Shown: piece by piece, positions 1-6,766 of the stretch
Layout of the letters: every line of letters starts with the position of its first letter
Position numbering within the stretch: the stretch's first letter is position 1
NCBI GenBank assembly: GCA_026996635.1
Contig: JALWKH010000007.1
Span: forward strand, 1-8,409
DNA length: 8,409 nt
Direction: 5' to 3'
Source of the DNA: Bacteroidales bacterium
Lineage (GTDB): Bacteria; Bacteroidota; Bacteroidia; Bacteroidales; JALTDM01
Notes under the pieces: model-generated
The model's input: only the letters and a program-made list of their open reading frames with translations
Databases searched by the model: none
What the model was told of the DNA's origin: nothing
Program-made: the position numbers and the translations under genes

Positions 1-1
1 A

Positions 2-226
2 TCTTACAGTTACTTACAAAGCCTCGGAATAATTTACAACAAAAGGGGAATAGGCTATTTTGTTTCCGAGGAAGCTTTTGACAAAACTATGGAAATAAAG
101 AAAACCGAATTTATCGAACAGGATTTGCCATTGTTTTTCAATACAATAATAAACTTAAATATAAGCTGTAAAGAACTTGAAAAATTGTATAATGAGTATA
201 AACAATCAAAAACTTCAGTACAATGA
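2..226 (+). CDS. GntR-family (YtrA-type) transcriptional regulator, C-terminal part only
   Basis: The reading frame is open from base 2 to TGA at 224-226 and runs off the left edge, so the start and most of the winged helix-turn-helix are missing. The 74 visible codons begin SYSYLQSLGIIYNKRGIGYF, which I recognise as the end of the GntR helix-turn-helix followed by the wing, with the typical G-x-G-Y-F-V turn. A short, mostly helical tail of about 50 residues follows. There is no room for a large effector domain of the FadR or HutC kind, which points to the short YtrA subfamily. Those proteins usually repress the operon they sit in, often one coding for membrane or envelope proteins. Its stop codon overlaps the next start as ATGA, so translation of the two genes is probably coupled. 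The effector is unknown. The family call is fairly sure; the target is inference. Confidence 0.82.
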   Translation, partial: SYSYLQSLGIIYNKRGIGYFVSEEAFDKTMEIKKTEFIEQDLPLFFNTIINLNISCKELEKLYNEYKQSKTSVQ

Positions 227-837
227 AAAGAAAAATAAAAAAATCGAACATAATTTTACTTGCAGCCGTTGTATATGTGTTTGTCATCACGGCGTTTGAG
301 GTACTAAACATACAAAACGATATTGATAAAATCGGCATAACCAAACATAAACTGAATTACATAGGTTGCATATCTGCAGAAGATAATGTGCAAATTTCAC
401 TAACCCAGGGAGACAGCAATTATGTGGAAGTTACTCCCGGTATCGAAATGTTTTATTCGTCGGGCTGCCTTTCGCTGTATGGAAAAGGTTCAGCGATGTT
501 GACGGTAAAAAGAAATACAGTACAGGAAATTTACGGAAAAAACAATGCAATAATCAAAGGTGAACCCGGAAAGGCTTTGGAATACATCCAAGGTTCGGAC
601 AATTCGATAATTGAGTTGATGATACCGGACAAAAATTTGAACAAAATGGAATTAAACTTTTCGGACAATTCCTTTGTCAAACTGTTCACAAAAAAAATAG
701 AGAAAGTTGATGCAACAGCCGACAACAATGCAATAATAAAAATTATTGCTGAAGTAGATACGGCACAAGAACGAAAATTGAAACACGGCAGGATTTTTAT
801 TAAAAAAGTTAATTTCCAAACAACAGAACAAAAATAG
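223..837 (+). CDS. Single-pass membrane protein with GIN/DUF2807-like repeat domain
   Basis: This 204-residue protein has a lysine-rich N-terminus (residues 2-7), one hydrophobic helix at about 9-29, then an extracytoplasmic domain. The basic start with no clear cleavage site suggests an uncleaved anchor in the inner membrane, with the rest in the periplasm. From about residue 45 the chain is rich in short beta strands. Four related motifs recur at about 105-113 (GKNNAIIKG), 124-132 (GSDNSIIEL), 147-155 (FSDNSFVKL) and 167-175 (ADNNAIIKI), 19 to 23 residues apart. This suggests a stacked beta-helix or beta-roll like the GIN domain (DUF2807, putative adhesin head) common in Bacteroidota. The start codon overlaps the stop of the GntR gene (ATGA), and the next gene starts five bases after the stop. 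The fold assignment is by eye; no catalytic residues are visible and the function is unknown. Confidence 0.7.
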   Translation: MKRKIKKSNIILLAAVVYVFVITAFEVLNIQNDIDKIGITKHKLNYIGCISAEDNVQISLTQGDSNYVEVTPGIEMFYSSGCLSLYGKGSAMLTVKRNTVQEIYGKNNAIIKGEPGKALEYIQGSDNSIIELMIPDKNLNKMELNFSDNSFVKLFTKKIEKVDATADNNAIIKIIAEVDTAQERKLKHGRIFIKKVNFQTTEQK

Positions 838-842
838 AGGTT

Positions 843-3233
843 ATGAAAAAGTTATTTGTTTTATCGGTATTGTTAATAGTGTTTGTTTCAGGGTTTGCAC
901 AATATCCTTACGGCAGGTTTAACAATAATAAAAAATATAAGGTAAGCGGACAAGTTAAAGATAAATCGACAAAAAAGCCCGTACCTTATTGTCCCGTAAT
1001 AATTTTAAACAAAAAAGATTCAACGGTTGCTTTTTCCCTGACTAACGATAAGGGTTATTTCAGCATTCCCGTTAAGCCCGGAAATTACAGAATGGTTTTG
1101 CGGTTTATGGGCTACCAAGCGGATACTTTGCCATTAAAAGTTACGGAAGCCGATAAGGTAGTAGGGATATTAAAGCTGAAGCCGCAGACCAATAAATTAA
1201 AAACCGTAGTAGTAAAACAATCAACCGTAAAAAACCTTGTTGACAAAGATGAAGTAATGGTTACCGAAAAATTGAAAAGCGGTGCTGCTACGGCAACAGA
1301 TGTGCTTGACAAAATAAACGGCATTAGTTATGACAGGTATGACGACCACATTGAAGTTGATAACAGTGAAGCCGTTTTGTTTATGGTAAACGGGCTGGAA
1401 AAAGATGAGGATTACATAAAAAATATGAATCCCGACAGGATAAAAAAAGTGGAAATTATACGAGACCCGGGTGGAAGATACGGGCTTGAAGGCTATTCCG
1501 CAATCATCAATGTGGTGCTGAAAGAAAATTATGTGGGTCACGAAGTAAATGTGAGCTCAATGGCTTCAATAGACACAGATACGAAGGATTATGATTATCT
1601 GGTGCCGATGAAAGGCGGAAGGTTGACTTATAATTTTTCCGCAAAAAAGGTTAATGCATATGTCCAGTTTTTCGGATTCGACTTGAATGCCGGAATGTTT
1701 ACCACTACCACAAAAGATATGGACACTCTCAGGATAGTGCAATCACCTGAAAATGATGATGAATACAACAGTGTTTTCATCAGGGAAATGGCACGGGCTG
1801 TAGCAGGTGTCGATTACCGCATAAATCCCATACACCAAATCAGCATCGAAGCATCGGCAGGATATACACCGCCGCGTAATGCTTTTGAAAATTACAGGGA
1901 AAGTTATTTTCTAAACGACACAAACTTTTTCACTTCCGATCTTTATTTGCATAATACATACAGTTACGGAAACAACTTCGGAACTAAAATATTTTATTTG
2001 GGTAATTATTCCGAAAAAAGCTCACTCAGGTCTGATTTGAGGTTCGGTACTTCAAAAAATTACTCGGAAACATCGATAAAATACATTCCGCCGGAAAGCG
2101 AACAAATAACCAAAGTAAACAGTAATGATAATTCGGTGGAATACAACATTGACTGGTCATATATGATGTTGCCTAAATGGGGCTTTCAAGTGGGTTACGG
2201 AACAGTATTGAGACAAATGAACAGTTCTACGGTTTATTCTTTTAATCCCGGTGTTGAAAAAAATTCCGATTATTTGGATTTGCGAAACCGCTTGTTTTTT
2301 TACAACACTTGGCTTGTAAGTGATAAAATAACCGTAAAAGGCGGGCTTGCGTACGAACTCAGCACTCCTAAAGTTGAAGATACAACATACAGTTTTTCGA
2401 TTCTGCAACCATATTTGGATGCCCAATACAGACCTTCAAAATTTTTCAACATAAAGCTGAAGTACAGGACAAGGTCAATTTATCCGTCTGTTAACCAGGT
2501 AAATCCTAACACGATTTACATAGACAATCAACGAATTCAAAGAGGCAATCCGAATGTGAGACCAACAGCAATACACAAAATTTCTTTGAAATTTAATCTT
2601 TTCGGCGGTATGATGTTTTTTGAACCGTATTACAACTTTTCTAACGGTTACATAGCAAATATTATCACAAAAGACCCTGAAACGGGTAAAATACTTTACA
2701 CCTATGATAATGTCGGGTTGTATGAAGACAAGGGAATAAAGACAAGTTTTACAATTCCGTTCGGAAAGAAAATTATGTGGCGAAACAATGTGAAAATTTT
2801 TAACTCGCATATGTCTTACCAAGATTACGACAATAAATTTACCGACTGGGGAGGAAACTCGAATCTGATGTTTATGGACAGAAAGCACAATATGCTTGCG
2901 GGCTTGATGTATCAAAGAAAAATGTTCAAGCGGATAAACTTGCAAGGGTACAGTATGAGCAGGAATAATTGGTGGGGAATAATGATTCAAAAATCATTCT
3001 TTAAGAAAAAACTGAATGTTATGGCATTTTATATGTTACCTGTAGATTTCCTAATCGACTACAACAGGATTTCGTATTCGCAAACGGAATTTTACACACA
3101 AGAATCTATCTCCGATGCTAGTGCCATAAAAAACATATTTTTTATGCGTTTGAGCTATAATTTCAGCAAGGGTAAGGTTATTAAGAAAAAAACGGGACAA
3201 GGACCCGGAAACGAAGATTTCCAAATATTTTAA
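843..3233 (+). CDS. TonB-receptor-like outer-membrane beta-barrel protein (OMP_b-brl_3 type)
   Basis: The protein has 796 residues. Residues 1-19 form a signal peptide with a likely cleavage after SGFA. Residues 33-112 form a carboxypeptidase-regulatory-like beta sandwich, recognisable by VSGQVKDKSTKKPVP and a later FMGYQADTLPLKV. Residues about 120-228 form a plug-like domain ending in DPGGRYGLEGYSAIINVVLK, the counterpart of the NPSARYDAEG-AGIIN-LKK stretch of the OMP_b-brl_3 family. The remainder is rich in alternating aromatic strands, as in a large barrel, with a GNPNVRP motif at about 568-574 typical of late barrel strands in this family, and phenylalanine as the last residue. It should sit in the outer membrane. 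No SusD-like lipoprotein or glycan enzyme follows, so a polysaccharide-utilisation role is not supported. It is the last gene of the GntR-led operon. The cargo is unknown; the plug could also make it a non-transporting surface protein. Confidence 0.87.
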   Translation: MKKLFVLSVLLIVFVSGFAQYPYGRFNNNKKYKVSGQVKDKSTKKPVPYCPVIILNKKDSTVAFSLTNDKGYFSIPVKPGNYRMVLRFMGYQADTLPLKVTEADKVVGILKLKPQTNKLKTVVVKQSTVKNLVDKDEVMVTEKLKSGAATATDVLDKINGISYDRYDDHIEVDNSEAVLFMVNGLEKDEDYIKNMNPDRIKKVEIIRDPGGRYGLEGYSAIINVVLKENYVGHEVNVSSMASIDTDTKDYDYLVPMKGGRLTYNFSAKKVNAYVQFFGFDLNAGMFTTTTKDMDTLRIVQSPENDDEYNSVFIREMARAVAGVDYRINPIHQISIEASAGYTPPRNAFENYRESYFLNDTNFFTSDLYLHNTYSYGNNFGTKIFYLGNYSEKSSLRSDLRFGTSKNYSETSIKYIPPESEQITKVNSNDNSVEYNIDWSYMMLPKWGFQVGYGTVLRQMNSSTVYSFNPGVEKNSDYLDLRNRLFFYNTWLVSDKITVKGGLAYELSTPKVEDTTYSFSILQPYLDAQYRPSKFFNIKLKYRTRSIYPSVNQVNPNTIYIDNQRIQRGNPNVRPTAIHKISLKFNLFGGMMFFEPYYNFSNGYIANIITKDPETGKILYTYDNVGLYEDKGIKTSFTIPFGKKIMWRNNVKIFNSHMSYQDYDNKFTDWGGNSNLMFMDRKHNMLAGLMYQRKMFKRINLQGYSMSRNNWWGIMIQKSFFKKKLNVMAFYMLPVDFLIDYNRISYSQTEFYTQESISDASAIKNIFFMRLSYNFSKGKVIKKKTGQGPGNEDFQIF

Positions 3234-3238
3234 CGGGT

Positions 3239-3264
3239 AAGGTTGCCTTCGGGCAGCCTTTTTT
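3239..3264 (+). terminator. Intrinsic terminator with UUCG tetraloop
   Basis: The arms AAGGTTGCC (3239-3247) and GGCAGCCTT (3252-3260) pair over 9 bp with one G-U wobble and enclose TTCG, a C(UUCG)G loop that is very stable in RNA. A run of six T (3259-3264) follows directly. It ends the operon of the barrel protein, five bases after its stop codon. The T run reaches into the stop codon of the convergent ribonuclease Z gene. On the opposite strand the wobble becomes an A-C mismatch and no T run follows, so it should act mainly on + strand transcription. Confidence 0.88.
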
Positions 3265-4189
3265 ATTCTACGGCATATGTTTTGCCGTCTTCTACCAATT
3301 CAATTTTGCCGCTAAATGCTTGTTTTGCTTCTTCTGCAAAAGGTTTTATATCTTTGTATCGGGTTGAAAAATGCCCGAGAAGAAGTTTTTTTGCATTTAG
3401 GAGGGTTGCTATTTGTGCCGCTTGTTTGGCTGTGGAATGTTTAGTCTCGGCAGCTCTTTCTATTTCGCTTTCCAAAAATGTGGCTTCGTGATAAAGTAAA
3501 TTTACACTTCCTTCAAAATAGTTTTTTATTCCGGGCAAATATTCCGTATCTGTAACAAAAACATATTTGCGAGGTTCAGGTGGGGGTGTGGTAAGGTCTT
3601 CATTGGGGAAAACATTTCCGTTTTCGTCAACATAGTCTTCTCCGTTTTTGAGGCGTATCCGCCAAGGAATAGGTACAGATAATTTTTCAATGATCTCCTT
3701 TATTAATTTTCTGGGTTGTTGTTTTTCTTCAAAAGAAAATCCCCAAGTCTCTATTCTGTGTGATACGGGGAAGCTGAAAACCTTAAGCAGTTTATTTTCG
3801 TAAATAAGGTCTTTGCCTTCGGGGTTTAGGTAGTGGAATATTATCGGGTAATTTAGTCTTGTGAAAATATATGTATTGATTGCATTCAGGAAATCTTCCA
3901 ACTGCTTTGGTGCATAAATGTGTAATTCCTTGTACCTGCCCAGTAAATTGAATGTATTTATTATGCCGGGAAGTCCGAAAATATGGTCGCCGTGCAAGTG
4001 GGAAATAAAAATCCGGTCTATCCTCTGCATCTTCAGCTTGAAGCGTCTCATTTGTATTTGAGCGCCTTCTCCGCAATCGATTAAAAAAAACCGCTCGGCG
4101 TGATTTAACACCTGAGCGGTTGTATTTCTTCGGGATGTCGGCAAAGCCGAACTGCTTCCCAAAATAGTAATTTCAAATTTCGGTTTCAA
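3263..4189 (-). CDS. rnz: Ribonuclease Z (tRNA 3'-processing endonuclease)
   Basis: This 308-residue protein is a zinc-dependent metallo-beta-lactamase-fold nuclease that cuts the 3' trailer from tRNA precursors in the cytoplasm. Its length matches the short bacterial form of about 307 residues. The N-terminal ILGSSSALPTSRRNTTA is the family's first loop. The metal-binding motif SHLHGDH gives H64, H66, D68 and H69; further ligands are H144 (PVSHR), D214 (FVTDTEY) and H273 (LLGHFSTRY), with H251 in TKHSTA. Residues about 155-205 form the exosite-like insert region. The start is chosen as TTG at 4189: no in-frame ATG lies between the upstream in-frame stop and residue 47, which is already past the first conserved loop, and the usual KFEITILG beginning follows directly. 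The gene lies 22 bases behind the STAS gene, probably on the same transcript. Enzyme identity is very sure; the start codon is fairly sure. Confidence 0.95.
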   Translation of the reverse strand: MKPKFEITILGSSSALPTSRRNTTAQVLNHAERFFLIDCGEGAQIQMRRFKLKMQRIDRIFISHLHGDHIFGLPGIINTFNLLGRYKELHIYAPKQLEDFLNAINTYIFTRLNYPIIFHYLNPEGKDLIYENKLLKVFSFPVSHRIETWGFSFEEKQQPRKLIKEIIEKLSVPIPWRIRLKNGEDYVDENGNVFPNEDLTTPPPEPRKYVFVTDTEYLPGIKNYFEGSVNLLYHEATFLESEIERAAETKHSTAKQAAQIATLLNAKKLLLGHFSTRYKDIKPFAEEAKQAFSGKIELVEDGKTYAVE

Positions 4190-4190
4190 T

Positions 4191-4198
4191 TTACCGGT
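4191..4198 (-). promoter_or_regulatory. ACCGGTAA element one base before the rnz start
   Basis: On the - strand the octamer ACCGGTAA is followed by one base (A) and then the TTG taken as the rnz start. The same octamer with the same one-base gap precedes the start of the STAS gene. It does not resemble a Shine-Dalgarno sequence. Its role is unknown; the repeat placement supports the TTG start. Confidence 0.4.
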
Positions 4199-4211
4199 AG
4201 ATTTACCAAGA

Positions 4212-4589
4212 TCAATCTTCTTGATGCGTTTCGGATTGCTTTTTTACGTGTTCTTCTATCATCTCTATTGCTTTGGGCATTGTATAAGCTATATTCAGCA
4301 CATTGTCCAATTGTGAGATGATAATAAGCCTTTCCACGGCTTGTTGCAATCCGGTAAGCACCAAAATCCCCCCCGCATTCTTACACAATCTGTTGGCAAC
4401 CAATATGGCACTTAGCCCCGATGAATCTATATACCGGCATTTGCTGAAATCCAACAACATATTTTTTTCTCCTTTACTTGCAATCATCACAAATTCCGAC
4501 TTCAAATCGGGAGCGATGTTGGTATCAACTTTTTCTGCCAAAATGGTTACCAATGTGTAATTATCTTTCTTTTCTGTTTTAAAGTTCAT
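4212..4589 (-). CDS. STAS-domain protein, anti-sigma-factor-antagonist (SpoIIAA) type
   Basis: The 125-residue protein is one STAS domain with a short charged tail (about 113-125). The order of strands and helices fits the family: a first strand pair with YTLVTILAEKVDT at about 11-23, a central strand MLLDFSKCRYIDSSGLS at 44-60, a helix at about 61-72 and the strand GGILVLTG at 73-80. The D55-S56-S57-G58 motif carries the serine that partner kinases phosphorylate in SpoIIAA/RsbV proteins. Such proteins bind an anti-sigma kinase when unphosphorylated and are reactivated by PP2C phosphatases. No kinase of this kind is in the window, but a SpoIIE-type phosphatase lies at 6767-8371. The gene has its own promoter and is followed by rnz. 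A stand-alone STAS role other than sigma control is quite possible, since many Bacteroidota lack a SigB-type sigma factor. Confidence 0.9.
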   Translation of the reverse strand: MNFKTEKKDNYTLVTILAEKVDTNIAPDLKSEFVMIASKGEKNMLLDFSKCRYIDSSGLSAILVANRLCKNAGGILVLTGLQQAVERLIIISQLDNVLNIAYTMPKAIEMIEEHVKKQSETHQED

Positions 4590-4590
4590 C

Positions 4591-4598
4591 TTACCGGT
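4591..4598 (-). promoter_or_regulatory. ACCGGTAA element one base before the STAS start
   Basis: On the - strand ACCGGTAA is followed by G and then the ATG of the STAS gene. It would lie in the short leader, about 15 bases downstream of the TAnnTTTG box. It is the twin of the octamer before rnz. The core ACCGGT is a 6-bp palindrome. Function unknown. Confidence 0.4.
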
Positions 4599-4611
4599 GT
4601 TTTGTTTTATA

Positions 4612-4640
4612 CAAAACTAAACAATTTTTAACACACCAAA
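4612..4640 (-). promoter_or_regulatory. Bacteroidota-type promoter for STAS-rnz
   Basis: On the - strand TTTG (4640-4637) and TAGTTTTG (4619-4612) are 17 bases apart, an exact match to the Bacteroidota TAnnTTTG -7 box with a -33 TTTG. The -7 box ends 22 bases before the STAS start codon, giving a short leader. The -33 element lies only about ten bases beyond the rpsA stop codon. No hairpin terminator was seen in between, so read-through from rpsA may add to expression. Confidence 0.65.
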
Positions 4641-4649
4641 AAATTTATT

Positions 4650-6569
4650 TTATTTTTCGTCAGTTTTTTTCTTCAATTCTTCTTTAAGTGCGTTCAATTC
4701 TTCGGCAACATCACCGAGGGTAGTTTTTTCTACCTTAGGTGCTTTTACCTTACCTGACGATTTAGCCGGTTTTTCAACTTGTTCTTCCCAAGTTCTAGTA
4801 TGAGAAACTATTATTTTTTGTGCATCTTTGTTGAATTCGGTTACCATAAACGGTAATTTTTCGTCAACTTGTGCTTTGCTCTTGTCTTGCTTAATCAAAT
4901 GCTTGTTTGGAGCAAAAGCTTCCATACCGTAAGGTAATGCTACGATAGCACCTTTGTCAACTTTTTCTATAATAGTTCCTTCGTGAACAGAACCTACCGA
5001 GAAGATTGTTTCGAATGCATCCCACGGATTTTCTTCAAGTTGTTTGTGACCGAGGCTCAATCTTCTGTTTGCTTTGTCGATTTCGAGAACTACTACATCA
5101 ATTTTTTCTCCTACTTGTGTAAATTCAGCAGGATGTTTGATTTTCTTAGTCCAAGAAAGATCACTTACGTGGATAAGACCTTCTATACCTTCTTCAAGTT
5201 CAACAAAGATACCGAAGTTTGTAAGGCTTCTAACAATACCTGTGTGTTTTGAACCAACGGGATATTTTTCTTCAACTTTTTCCCACGGATCAGGATAAAG
5301 TTGTTTGATACCGAGGGACATTTTTCTTTCTTCCCTGTCGAGTGTAAGTATAACAGCTTCTACTTCGTCACCGATTTTCAGATATTCTTGAGCTGTTTTG
5401 AGGTGGTTTGACCAAGACATTTCGCTTACGTGGATTAGACCTTCCACTCCGGGAGCAATTTCGATAAATGCACCGTAGTCTGCCAATACCACAACTTTCC
5501 CTTTAACCTTATCACCCACTTTGAGATTCGGATCAAGAGAATCCCACGGATGAGGTTGAAGTTGTTTCATACCGAGGGCAATCCTTTTCTTTTCTTCGTC
5601 AAAGTCAAGGATAACCACTTTTACTTTTTGGTCAAGTTGAACAACTTCTTCAGGATGGTTTATTCTGCCCCAAGAAAGGTCTGTGATATGAATAAGTCCG
5701 TCAACACCACCGAGGTCAACAAATACTCCGTAAGAGGTGATATTTTTAACTGTTCCTTCAAGTATTTGACCTTTTTCGAGGTTAGCAATAATTTTTTTCT
5801 TTTGTTCTTCGAGTTCTTCTTCGATAAGGACTTTATGTGAAACAACTACATTCTTGAATTCGTGATTAATTTTAACAACTTTGAAGTCCATTACTTTGCC
5901 TACAAATGCATCGTAGTCGCGGATAGGTTTAACATCGATTTGTGAACCCGGCAAGAATGCTTCTATTCCGAATACATCTACAATCATACCACCTTTTGTA
6001 CGCGCTTTAATGTAACCTTTGATTACTTCGCTGTTGTCGTAAGCGTTGTTTACTCGTTCCCAAGCTTTTACCAAGCGGGCTTTTTTATGAGAAAGGACTA
6101 ATTGTCCAGTATTGTTTTCTATGCTTTCTACGAATACTTCCACTTTATCGCCAACTTTGAGGTCGGGATTGTAGCGGAATTCGTTTCTGTTTATGATGCC
6201 TTCTGATTTGTAGCCTATGTTTACTACAACTTCTCTTTTGTTAATTGCTATAACCGTACCTTCTACCACTTCTTTTTCTGCAATTGTAGAGAGGGTTTGG
6301 TCATAGAGGGCTTCATATTTTTTTCTTTCTTCTTCTGAGTAGAAATCGTCGGTGTTGTTTAATTTGTCCCAATCGATTTCTTCATTGTTGTTTTCGTCAT
6401 AAAGGTTAATTTCGTAATCGCCTTCTTCGATTTGTTTTTCAGCTTCTTCTTGTGCTTTTTGTTCCATGCGGAATTTTTCAAGTTCATCTTCTTTTACATC
6501 TTCCGCACTCAAGTTCAAGTCCTTTTTTTCAAGTTCTTGTTCTTGGTTTAATTTTTTTTCGTCACTCAT
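4650..6569 (-). CDS. rpsA: 30S ribosomal protein S1
   Basis: This 639-residue protein binds mRNA on the small ribosomal subunit and helps translation start, which matters in Bacteroidota because Shine-Dalgarno sequences are weak. Six S1 (OB-fold) domains can be placed at about 99-162, 180-246, 266-335, 351-422, 438-509 and 526-591. Domains 3 to 5 are the most alike, each with a G-V/A/I-F-(V/I)-(D/E) strand, a GLIH(I/V)(S/T) strand and a following SW. An acidic, glutamate-rich segment of about 95 residues precedes domain 1, and a lysine-rich tail follows domain 6. With these ends it is longer than the E. coli protein (557 residues). The start is the ATG at 6569 (MSDEKK): the frame stays open up to a TTG at 6632, but those 21 codons cover the leader hairpin and lie very close to the promoter. 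The promoter lies upstream at 6646-6674. Confidence 0.95.
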   Translation of the reverse strand: MSDEKKLNQEQELEKKDLNLSAEDVKEDELEKFRMEQKAQEEAEKQIEEGDYEINLYDENNNEEIDWDKLNNTDDFYSEEERKKYEALYDQTLSTIAEKEVVEGTVIAINKREVVVNIGYKSEGIINRNEFRYNPDLKVGDKVEVFVESIENNTGQLVLSHKKARLVKAWERVNNAYDNSEVIKGYIKARTKGGMIVDVFGIEAFLPGSQIDVKPIRDYDAFVGKVMDFKVVKINHEFKNVVVSHKVLIEEELEEQKKKIIANLEKGQILEGTVKNITSYGVFVDLGGVDGLIHITDLSWGRINHPEEVVQLDQKVKVVILDFDEEKKRIALGMKQLQPHPWDSLDPNLKVGDKVKGKVVVLADYGAFIEIAPGVEGLIHVSEMSWSNHLKTAQEYLKIGDEVEAVILTLDREERKMSLGIKQLYPDPWEKVEEKYPVGSKHTGIVRSLTNFGIFVELEEGIEGLIHVSDLSWTKKIKHPAEFTQVGEKIDVVVLEIDKANRRLSLGHKQLEENPWDAFETIFSVGSVHEGTIIEKVDKGAIVALPYGMEAFAPNKHLIKQDKSKAQVDEKLPFMVTEFNKDAQKIIVSHTRTWEEQVEKPAKSSGKVKAPKVEKTTLGDVAEELNALKEELKKKTDEK

Positions 6570-6608
6570 AACTTTTTGATTTTTAATGGTTAATATGTTA
6601 GACTTTAT

Positions 6609-6626
6609 GTTGTTAGATATAACAAC
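6609..6626 (-). promoter_or_regulatory. Hairpin in the rpsA leader
   Basis: On the - strand GTTGTTA and TAACAAC form a perfect 7-bp stem around a TATC loop, about 40 bases before the rpsA start codon and inside the predicted untranslated leader. It has no T run, so it is not a terminator. Ribosomal protein genes, including rpsA in E. coli, are often controlled by their own product binding the leader; this hairpin is a candidate site by inference. The stem is AT-rich and only modestly stable. Confidence 0.45.
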
Positions 6627-6645
6627 CGCCAAAAATTTTGACTTG

Positions 6646-6674
6646 CAAATGTACGATTTTTTTTAATACACAAG
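6646..6674 (-). promoter_or_regulatory. Bacteroidota-type promoter for rpsA
   Basis: On the - strand CTTG (6674-6671) and TACATTTG (6653-6646) lie 17 bases apart, with a run of eight A in the spacer. This is an exact TAnnTTTG -7 box with a TTG -33 element. Transcription would begin a few bases downstream, near 6640, leaving a leader of about 70 bases before the ATG at 6569. The position rules out the longer TTG start as the main one. The rest of the gap 6675-6766 shows no gene and no clear terminator for the phosphatase gene upstream. Confidence 0.75.
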
Positions 6675-6766
6675 GAGTTAGCAAAAATTTTTTGACAATT
6701 TTACATGGTTATCTGTATAATAAAGTGCCGGAAAGCGTGTTGTGTTAACTGAATTGACAGCAGGAA

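Noticed and set aside
2475..2990. A 171-codon reading frame on the - strand inside the barrel gene
   Set aside because: It is antisense to a well-supported gene in a barrel-strand region, has no promoter-like signal and no recognisable domain; it reflects the codon use of the real gene.
843..3233. A SusC-type glycan importer within a polysaccharide-utilisation locus
   Set aside because: It is shorter than typical SusC proteins, has the OMP_b-brl_3 style plug ending, and has no SusD or carbohydrate enzyme beside it within the window.
4303..4560. An 85-codon + strand reading frame opposite the STAS gene
   Set aside because: It lies wholly opposite a conserved STAS domain and shows no features of its own.
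6570..6632. A 21-codon N-terminal extension of rpsA starting at TTG (6632)
   Set aside because: It would cover the leader hairpin, starts only about 13 bases past the -7 box, and has a composition unlike the acidic S1 start; the ATG at 6569 fits better.
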